Below are positions 1 through 5,902 of a DNA stretch of 5,902 bases, piece by piece. The stretch lies in NCBI GenBank assembly GCA_016191985.1, contig JACPVB010000194.1, forward strand, positions 1 to 5,902, written 5' to 3'. The notes below the pieces were generated by a model, which saw nothing but the letters and a program-made list of their open reading frames with translations, was not told where the DNA came from and ran no database searches. The DNA is from Chloroflexota bacterium (GTDB lineage Bacteria > Chloroflexota > Anaerolineae > Anaerolineales > Villigracilaceae). Every line of letters begins with the position of its first letter. The first letter of the stretch is position 1. The translations under genes were made by a program, and so were the position numbers.

Positions 1-1731
1 GTTTTGTTTTCCGTAAATATCCTCAGGCAGGGATGGCTCCGCTTCTGTCTGTTTGATTAACTCGATATTCGAACCAGCCGCCAGTTTACGCACATCGTCG
101 CTGACGAGGCGTAGATTCACATCCTGTGGCTGTAAAACCCACAGGCAGCGATTTAATTCGGGGTTGAAATCCAGCAGGAGCATTTGCCTGCTATTACCCG
201 TGAATGCCATGCTTAGTTTTTCATATTCAAGCGGCGCGCCTTGCAAAAGGTCATCCACATTTGGATTGGTGTAATAAAAAGGGAAATACCAATAGGGAGG
301 TGTGCTTCCAAAGTTTTCAACCTGATAGGTGGTGTTGATCGAAAATGAAACCGCATATTCTCCCATCACGCCCATCACTTCCTGGTCGGTGAGCAGGGAG
401 GTGCCGGGTTCGATGCCCGGCGCGCGCCAGAGCAACTGCTGGGCAAAGCGCTCCTGTTTCTCCCACGAATATTGGAATTCCTTCGTGTTGTCCAAATGAA
501 AGTTGATTGCCAGCGCCAAAAGAAACGCAAGAAGAAGATTCTTTTTGCGCTCGTCGGTGACGAAATAGTCAGCGAGGAAAAAGGTCAGCAGCGCCGCACC
601 AAACATCGTCGGAATCCCGAAGCGGGATGCCGAGAGCAAATTTTTGCTTTCCACAATCGAACGCCCGATGAACCAGATCGGCAATCCACCTGCCATTAAC
701 GCGGCGAGAGCGAGGGTGACAGAATCCCTGCGCCAGTTGTTTTCGTCCGCTTCTGTGGAATTGGGTTGCAATCTCCCAAAATAAAAATAGGCCAGAATAA
801 ACCCAAGCGCGGAGACAGCAAGCTTGAATTGACCGAAGGGAGATAAAAGATTTAATTTGCTTGCATCGGTTGCCATGCCCCAGCCAATCGTCAGCACGGA
901 AATCGCGTCTGTGAGAAAGGCGGTAAACAGAAAACCTAACGCCTTGAATGGCTCGGTGAACAATTGCATCAGGATGATGGGTTCATTGCGCGTTACACCT
1001 TCAGGATTTTGATACACCACCACGCGCCAGTAAAAGAAAATGCCAAGCACAACCAGATATGGAAGCCCGTTGAGAAACACCCGTCCCGCTTTTTTTACAA
1101 AACCCGATTCAATGCGCGAGATCAGAATCCATAACACGACAACGCGGATCAATTCAAGCCCGGCAAAATACTCGCTGGTAAAAAGATGCGCGGCCTCAAA
1201 CCCAAGCGCAGCGATTGCAAACAACCACTTTTTGTAAGTTGTTTCTCGCAATGCAAGCACCATCAAAATCAGCGAACTGTTGAAGGTGAGGAATCCAAAC
1301 CAATGATGGGTGGACCCGACCGCAAACGGCTGGAGCATAAAGAATGGAAAGAGCGCAAACAAAAGCGAAGCATAAATCGCTTCCATTTTTCGTTCGTTCC
1401 ACATCACCCGCAGGAAAACCCAAAACGTCACGACGGTTCCAAAGCGCATAAGCAGGGCGGCAACATGCCATGCCATCGGCCTGAACCCCAGCACGTTAAA
1501 ACCAAGCGTGTACAGCCATGCCGCATTGGGCCTGCTGTCAAAGACGAGCATTTCACGCAGGCTGTCAATTCCTTTTAGCTTTGCATAAAAAACATAAGGC
1601 CAGTCATCCATATAAAAGCCGAGATTTGGGATGAGCAGGCCAAAAGCAAAAATACATGTGACCAAAAATGCGAGCGGCGCGCTTTTTTCTGAAAAAATTA
1701 GTTGTTTGAAAAATGATCTGACTTTATTCAT
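1..1731 (-). CDS. Polytopic membrane protein, GT-C glycosyltransferase-like (3' end cut by window edge)
   Basis: Translating the minus strand from the ATG at 1731-1729 gives 577 codons with no stop down to base 1, so the C-terminus lies outside the window. The protein starts MNKVRSFFKQLIF (basic, cytoplasmic). About 10-12 hydrophobic segments follow, for example residues 19-37, 88-110, 118-136, 219-236, 264-284, 302-317, 373-390 and 398-409. From about residue 410 the chain is hydrophilic and probably extracytoplasmic. Directly after the first helix comes GFYMDDWPY, with Asp42-Asp43. An acidic pair in the first outer loop is typical of GT-C enzymes (GT39/GT83/ArnT type), which use polyprenyl-phosphate sugars. 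THHWFG (141-146) and TSEYF (185-189) are other candidate loop motifs. Substrate and exact family are not recognised; it could also be a non-enzymatic membrane protein. The reading frame is certain, the function only probable. Transcription is divergent from uvrB, and no clear Shine-Dalgarno precedes the start. Confidence 0.85.
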   Translation of the reverse strand, partial: MNKVRSFFKQLIFSEKSAPLAFLVTCIFAFGLLIPNLGFYMDDWPYVFYAKLKGIDSLREMLVFDSRPNAAWLYTLGFNVLGFRPMAWHVAALLMRFGTVVTFWVFLRVMWNERKMEAIYASLLFALFPFFMLQPFAVGSTHHWFGFLTFNSSLILMVLALRETTYKKWLFAIAALGFEAAHLFTSEYFAGLELIRVVVLWILISRIESGFVKKAGRVFLNGLPYLVVLGIFFYWRVVVYQNPEGVTRNEPIILMQLFTEPFKALGFLFTAFLTDAISVLTIGWGMATDASKLNLLSPFGQFKLAVSALGFILAYFYFGRLQPNSTEADENNWRRDSVTLALAALMAGGLPIWFIGRSIVESKNLLSASRFGIPTMFGAALLTFFLADYFVTDERKKNLLLAFLLALAINFHLDNTKEFQYSWEKQERFAQQLLWRAPGIEPGTSLLTDQEVMGVMGEYAVSFSINTTYQVENFGSTPPYWYFPFYYTNPNVDDLLQGAPLEYEKLSMAFTGNSRQMLLLDFNPELNRCLWVLQPQDVNLRLVSDDVRKLAAGSNIELIKQTEAEPSLPEDIYGKQN

Positions 1732-1741
1732 GTTGCCCGTG

Positions 1742-1747
1742 ATTATA
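1742..1747 (-). promoter_or_regulatory. -10 box (TATAAT) of the membrane-protein gene, near-leaderless
   Basis: The minus strand reads TATAAT exactly, ending 10 bases before the ATG at 1731. A normal start about 7 bases after the box would leave a leader of only a few bases. The stretch between box and ATG (CACGGGCAAC) has no convincing Shine-Dalgarno. The -35 position (around 1765-1770, GAAGCG) is a poor match, so the promoter call rests mainly on the -10 hexamer and its position. Confidence 0.5.
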
Positions 1748-1902
1748 CCCTTGACGTTAATCCCCGCTTCGCCCTTAATCTGCGGGCCGATTCTGTTTCT
1801 TCAACTTTTTCTTATGCTGATATAGAGAAACGCCACTCTCTTCTCCCTGTGCCAACTCTCGACAGACTCTGTGGAAGCTGGACACAGGGTTTCACCTACA
1901 AT

Positions 1903-1930
1903 GCGCCGCCGAAGACGGCGTCTTGAGCGC
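1903..1930. repeat. Small nested inverted repeats, possible stem-loop
   Basis: Two mutually exclusive perfect 5-bp hairpins overlap here. CGCCG (1907-1911) pairs with CGGCG (1916-1920) around loop AAGA. AAGAC (1912-1916) pairs with GTCTT (1920-1924) around loop GGC. Flanking GCGC at 1903-1906 and 1927-1930 can also pair. No T-run follows, so it is not a simple terminator. It sits upstream of the uvrB promoter; a protein-binding site or remnant repeat is possible, and so is chance. Confidence 0.3.
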
Positions 1931-1953
1931 AAAACAATGATGCAGAAAGTAAA

Positions 1954-1982
1954 GTGCCATGCTCCAGGATTTGAGGTAAAAT
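1954..1982 (+). promoter_or_regulatory. Probable sigma-70-type promoter of uvrB
   Basis: A -35-like GTGCCA (1954-1959, four of six matches to TTGACA) is followed by a 17-base spacer and TAAAAT (1977-1982, five of six matches to TATAAT). The expected transcription start is near 1989-1990, giving a leader of about 32 bases before the uvrB ATG at 2022. The optimal spacer and the position next to a LexA-type palindrome support it. Confidence 0.6.
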
Positions 1983-1996
1983 AGAACACACGTTCC
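1983..1996 (+). promoter_or_regulatory. Putative LexA (SOS) operator GAAC-N4-GTTC
   Basis: The bases AGAACACACGTTCC contain a perfect GAAC-ACAC-GTTC dyad (1984-1995). This is the core of the Gram-positive LexA/DinR box CGAAC-N4-GTTCG; the outermost C and G are replaced by A and C. The site abuts the -10 hexamer and covers the expected transcription start, where a repressor would block initiation. uvrB is a classical SOS gene in many bacteria, which raises the prior. The LexA protein of this organism is not in the window, so its real specificity is unknown. Confidence 0.6.
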
Positions 1997-2021
1997 CCTA
2001 ACCAACCAACCGAAAAATAAC

Positions 2022-4058
<2,037 letters not shown>

Positions 4059-4067
4059 TTTTCTGAG

Positions 4068-4112
4068 AAATCAAAAACTCTCAAGGGTACAATCCTTGAG
4101 AGTTTTTGATTT
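4068..4112. terminator. Perfect 19-bp stem terminator after uvrB, symmetric
   Basis: AAATCAAAAACTCTCAAGG (4068-4086) is fully complementary to 4094-4112, with a 7-base loop (GTACAAT). The plus strand runs GAGAGTTTTTGATTT, giving an intrinsic terminator 10 bases after the uvrB stop. The arm also holds an A-run, so the minus strand has the same hairpin-plus-T-run and could stop transcription coming from the hemerythrin gene. Confidence 0.9.
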
Positions 4113-4117
4113 AATTT

Positions 4118-4267
4118 ATTTAACTCACCTTACGCGATTTCGTCGTCGTAGGGGCGACCCGTCAGGGCATAACCTTATGCCGATTTATAAGAAAGGGTCG
4201 CCCTTTACGAAGCATTTCCATAAAATGTGATTGGGTCGCCCCTACTGCGTAACATCAGTTATTTAAC
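4118..4267. repeat. MITE-like palindromic repeat with GTAGGGGCGACCC arms
   Basis: GTAGGGGCGACCC (4148-4160) is exactly inverted as GGGTCGCCCCTAC at 4233-4245. A third, slightly altered arm GGGTCGCCCTTTAC lies at 4195-4208. Outside the main arms, AACTCACCTTACGC (4122-4135) and the inverse of 4247-4260 (AACTGATGTTACGC) also resemble each other, extending the terminal inverted repeats. ATTTAAC flanks the block on both sides (4118-4124 and 4261-4267), as a target-site duplication would. Inside, GGCATAA-CC-TTATGCC (4166-4181) is another perfect dyad. There is no coding capacity. It is most likely a small non-autonomous or REP-like dispersed repeat; the exact ends are uncertain because the flanks are AT-rich. 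Confidence 0.6.
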
Positions 4268-4273
4268 GTGAAG

Positions 4274-4304
4274 TCGCCAAGACGCTACGTTTTGGCGATT
4301 TTTT
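4274..4304 (+). terminator. Second plus-strand hairpin with T-run
   Basis: TCGCCAAGACG (4274-4284) pairs with CGTTTTGGCGA (4288-4298), 11 bp including one G-U pair, around loop CTA. TTTTTT follows (4299-4304). It has the form of an intrinsic terminator for plus-strand transcription, acting as a back-up behind uvrB. On the minus strand no T-run follows, so it should not terminate the hemerythrin transcript. Outer bases TTAACGTGAAG and CTTTGCGGTAA are partly complementary (8 of 11), suggesting it may be part of a degenerate dispersed palindrome. Confidence 0.6.
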
Positions 4305-4344
4305 CTTTGCGGTAAATTTCGTGCAAATCTTACGGGGTGACATA

Positions 4345-4776
4345 TCATGAATGTGTCGGCTTGGGCCTGTGATGAATGCAGGGATATAACTCACCGTCCA
4401 CGATCAGGATGTGGTTGACGATCCAATCCGCGATCTCTTCGTGGATTTTCAACGCCAGTTCGTTCGATCCACCGGAGCTGGTAAATTCCATGTGAAATTT
4501 ATCGAACTTTTCAATAAAAACCGCGTGAGCTTTTTTGTTCATTCCGGCGGCGCGGCAGTGATAGGTCTCCATGCAATCTTCCTCCTTCCCAAAATGCCAG
4601 CCTGAATAAAACCTGAGAATGCCCAAAATTCTGGCGATATTTTCACTGCCATGACCATTGTTGATCGCATCCCCAAGTTTGTTAAGGGTGTCAACCAGGT
4701 ACTTGTGCTGGTTGTCCAGCGTATCATCGCCAGTGCTGAGGGCGTTGTCCCATTCTAAATGTTTTGGTGTATACAT
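4345..4776 (-). CDS. Bacteriohemerythrin (single-domain, O2/iron-binding)
   Basis: This is a cytoplasmic four-helix protein of the hemerythrin family, whose members carry a di-iron centre that binds O2 and serve in O2 storage, delivery or sensing, or iron and NO handling. The 143 residues fit a free-standing bacteriohemerythrin. The N-terminus LEWDNALSTGDDTLDNQHKYL is typical. Ligand positions visible are His24 (DNQHKYL), His61 and Glu65 (HFGKE), His84 (KKAHAVF), His122 and Asp127 (NHILIVD). The position four residues before His84, normally the first His of an HxxxH pair, is Asn80, so one canonical iron ligand is missing. His73 and Cys74 lie close by and could be relevant. The start is well placed: AGGAG stands 4 bases before the ATG and an exact TATAAT lies further upstream. 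It is divergent from the secreted Met-rich gene and convergent with uvrB. Confidence 0.93.
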   Translation of the reverse strand: MYTPKHLEWDNALSTGDDTLDNQHKYLVDTLNKLGDAINNGHGSENIARILGILRFYSGWHFGKEEDCMETYHCRAAGMNKKAHAVFIEKFDKFHMEFTSSGGSNELALKIHEEIADWIVNHILIVDGELYPCIHHRPKPTHS

Positions 4777-4780
4777 AAGG

Positions 4781-4785
4781 CTCCT
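4781..4785 (-). promoter_or_regulatory. Shine-Dalgarno AGGAG of the hemerythrin gene
   Basis: AGGAG on the minus strand is followed by CCTT and the ATG at 4776. The 4-base spacing is short, but this is the only strong site and it fixes the start at MYTPKHLEW. Confidence 0.7.
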
Positions 4786-4799
4786 GAAACTTCAGAGGA

Positions 4800-4805
4800 A
4801 TTATA
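4800..4805 (-). promoter_or_regulatory. -10 box (TATAAT) of the hemerythrin gene
   Basis: An exact TATAAT on the minus strand is preceded by a run of eight A. It predicts a start near 4793 and a leader of about 16 bases containing the AGGAG site. The -35 region at 17-base spacing (AGGTTT) matches poorly; the A-run could act as an UP-like element or the gene could need an activator. Confidence 0.55.
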
Positions 4806-4953
4806 TTTTTTTTCCAGTACAGAAACCTTGCAATATCCAAATAATTCCTGCCGAATTACCTTATTCTACTCTTTTTGTTTTCTTTATAGAACCTTTACAT
4901 TGTGGTTGTATCCTTTGGGCGTAATCAGGAACAAACCTGAACATTCACTCAAA

Positions 4954-4958
4954 AGGAG
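4954..4958 (+). promoter_or_regulatory. Shine-Dalgarno AGGAG of the secreted Met-rich gene
   Basis: AGGAG is followed by six bases (TATGAA) and the ATG at 4965. An out-of-frame ATG inside the spacer (4960-4962) reads ATG AAA TGA and closes at once, so it is not the real start. Confidence 0.8.
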
Positions 4959-4964
4959 TATGAA

Positions 4965-5486
4965 ATGAAAAAGACAATTTTGATCGTAGGTTTGGTAGTG
5001 TTGGCGCTGGGAGTATTTGGTGTGGGCGCGGCTTTTGCCCAGGATGGCAACCCTCCCATTGGCCGGGGAATGATGGGCAACGGCACGTTTGGCCCCCTGC
5101 ACACTTATATGGTGACTGAATTCGCGGATCAGCTTGACCTGGACGTGGATGATGTCAACACCCGCCTCGCATCTGGCGAGACCATGTACAGCATCGCCCT
5201 TTCGGCAGGCGTCACCGCTGACGAATTCCCCGCCCTCATGACCGAAATCCGCGCGGCTGCGCTGGCCGAGGCTGTGAAGGCCAACGTCATCACCCAGGAG
5301 CAGGCGGACTGGATGCTCTCACACGGCGCTGGCATGATGAACGGCCAGGGTAATTATGGCAACTGCCCGATGCTGGACGGCGATTATCAAAACGGTTTCC
5401 GCGGCGGCCCAGGCGGCATGATGGGGAACGGCTATGGCCCCGGAATGATGAACGGCTGGGGCGCGGGGCAGCAGGTGAACCCATAA
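4965..5486 (+). CDS. Secreted Met/Gly-rich protein, DUF2680-like
   Basis: The 173-residue protein has a clear Sec signal peptide: MKK, a hydrophobic core at 4-20, and a probable signal peptidase I site after Ala25 (AFA|QD). The central part (about 46-120) is helical, with the pattern FADQLDLDVDDVNTRLASG...SIALSAGVTADEF...AEAVKANVITQEQADWML. It resembles short exported DUF2680-type proteins (weak recognition from memory). Both ends of the mature chain are Gly/Met-rich, with four GMM motifs: GRGMMGNG (33-40), GAGMMNGQG (121-129), GGMMGNG (150-156) and GMMNGWG (160-166). Cys134 is the only cysteine. Methionine clusters in exported proteins can bind Cu(I) or other soft metals, but nothing here proves it. 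A possible -10 (TATAGA, 4885-4890) lies upstream without a good -35. Function is unknown. Confidence 0.88.
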   Translation: MKKTILIVGLVVLALGVFGVGAAFAQDGNPPIGRGMMGNGTFGPLHTYMVTEFADQLDLDVDDVNTRLASGETMYSIALSAGVTADEFPALMTEIRAAALAEAVKANVITQEQADWMLSHGAGMMNGQGNYGNCPMLDGDYQNGFRGGPGGMMGNGYGPGMMNGWGAGQQVNP

Positions 5487-5509
5487 TTCGTGAGGCGTAG
5501 TTCGTAATG

Positions 5510-5548
5510 AAAAAGGATTGGCGGTCGTTTGGCTACCAATCCTTTTTT
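5510..5548. terminator. Bidirectional terminator shared by two convergent genes
   Basis: AAAAAGGATTGG (5510-5521) is complementary to CCAATCCTTTTT (5536-5547), leaving a 14-base loop. The plus strand ends in T6 and the minus strand in T5. It lies 23 bases after the stop of the Met-rich gene and within a few bases of the stop of the gene coming from the right, so it should end both transcripts. Confidence 0.88.
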
Positions 5549-5551
5549 GTA

Positions 5552-5902
5552 TTAGGATTTCTTTCTGGGTGATTTCTTTTTCGCATCTGACTCTACTGTG
5601 GCCTGGTTGCCCTCACCAGAGACAATGTTCCCGCCTGTGACGTCTCCGCCGACATAAATATTTGTAATATTCCCTGTGCTTAGTTTTCTCTCGTTTTCGC
5701 TCACAACACCGCTCAATAATTTCCGCACATTGACCTTGACCAGCCGATTCCCATTTTTGACAGGATGTTCTTCAAATCCATCTCGTTCGAGTTGAAGTAA
5801 GTAATCATAATCTAATGGTTCAGCTTCGGGCGCTTCGGGGATCGGAACTCGTTTCTGCGCGTCCAATCCCTTGATCGACCCATGAATCTCATCCAACTGA
5901 TA
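5552..5902 (-). CDS. C-terminal part of an unidentified protein with Gly-rich GGDVTGG tail
   Basis: The minus-strand frame is open from the right window edge to a TAA at 5554-5552, giving 116 visible residues beginning YQLDEIHGSIKG. No initiation signal is visible at the in-frame TTG (5896), so the gene most likely starts outside. The visible part has a Pro/Glu-rich stretch (IPEAPEAEP) and a charged, probably helical section (DYDYLLQLERDGF...VNVRKLLSGVV). It then has a repeat-like stretch NITNIYVGGDVTGGNIVSGEGNQATV and a lysine-rich end (KKKSPRKKS). The GGDV.GGNIV.G.GN pattern resembles short beta-rich segments seen near effector or signalling domains in multidomain proteins of filamentous Chloroflexota and Cyanobacteria (from memory, not verified). 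Function cannot be assigned from this fragment. It is convergent with the Met-rich gene and shares a terminator with it. Confidence 0.75.
   Translation of the reverse strand, partial: YQLDEIHGSIKGLDAQKRVPIPEAPEAEPLDYDYLLQLERDGFEEHPVKNGNRLVKVNVRKLLSGVVSENERKLSTGNITNIYVGGDVTGGNIVSGEGNQATVESDAKKKSPRKKS

Larger units (their letters stand above)
1732..2021. other. Divergent intergenic spacer between membrane gene and uvrB
   Basis: These 290 bases separate two divergent starts. They contain the -10 box of the left gene, the uvrB promoter and operator, and a small inverted-repeat cluster at 1903-1930. The middle part also has CTGTG (1869-1873) facing CACAG (1883-1887), a weak 5-bp inverted repeat. 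A 62-codon open frame on the minus strand (1801-1989) has no ribosome-binding site or recognisable protein character and is taken as non-coding. Confidence 0.7.

Noticed and set aside
1196..1471. 91-codon minus-strand open frame
   Set aside because: It is in another frame of the same strand as the continuous 577-codon membrane gene, which has the convincing hydrophobic pattern.
1186..1578. 130-codon plus-strand open frame
   Set aside because: It lies wholly inside the minus-strand membrane-protein gene, has a charged composition with no recognisable motif, and lacks a ribosome-binding site; it is an antisense shadow.
1801..1989. 62-codon minus-strand open frame in the spacer left of uvrB
   Set aside because: It overlaps the uvrB promoter and operator, has no Shine-Dalgarno and no recognisable protein features.
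4148..4245. Possible CRISPR from three GGGTCGCCC copies
   Set aside because: One copy is inverted, the repeats are only about 13 bases and the spacing is unequal; this is a palindromic repeat, not an array.
4894..4925. Possible promoter TTTACA / CGTAAT before the Met-rich gene
   Set aside because: The spacer would be 20 bases and the -10 matches only four of six; too weak to list as a feature.
4658..4968. Plus-strand open frames of 88 and 69 codons across the hemerythrin start and the divergent spacer
   Set aside because: They run through the hemerythrin gene, its promoter and the spacer, one ending just inside the next gene; no start signal and no family resemblance.

Overview
The window looks like chromosomal DNA from an anaerobic or facultative Chloroflexota bacterium, probably of the Anaerolineae type. 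That is an inference from the gene mix, the moderate base composition, the GTAGGGGCGACCC-type palindromic repeat and the Gram-positive-style operator in front of uvrB. No rRNA or other taxonomic marker is present, so the assignment is tentative. I see five protein-coding genes, two of them cut by the window edges. There is no tRNA, rRNA, CRISPR array or transposase gene.

Layout. Positions 1-1731 (minus) hold the first 577 codons of a large multi-pass membrane protein with a GT-C glycosyltransferase-like look; its C-terminus lies off the left edge. A 290-base divergent spacer follows, with an exact TATAAT box close to the start of the membrane gene. On the uvrB side it carries a -35/-10 promoter immediately followed by GAAC-N4-GTTC, the core of the Gram-positive LexA (SOS) box. 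uvrB (2022-4058, plus) is complete and ends before a terminator with a perfect 19-bp stem. The spacer 4059-4344 then holds a palindromic, MITE-like repeat flanked by a 7-bp direct repeat, and a second plus-strand hairpin with a T-run.

The right part has a small bacteriohemerythrin (4345-4776, minus) divergent from a secreted, methionine- and glycine-rich protein (4965-5486, plus). The second of these converges on the 3' end of a gene entering from the right edge (5552-5902, minus). A hairpin with A- and T-runs at 5510-5548 probably terminates both converging genes.

Functional reading. uvrB is the damage-verification subunit of nucleotide excision repair and appears to be a stand-alone, SOS-controlled transcription unit. 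The hemerythrin binds O2 or iron, while its divergent neighbour is an exported protein with repeated GMM motifs that could bind metal. A shared redox or metal theme for this pair is only a guess. The gene at the right edge ends in a glycine-rich stretch (GGDVTGGNIVSGEGN) of a kind I associate with linkers and tails of multidomain signalling or defence-type proteins; its main domain is outside the window. I found no clear evidence of an undescribed system. The best leads are the uvrB operator, the altered iron-ligand position in the hemerythrin, the MITE-like repeat and the right-edge protein tail.
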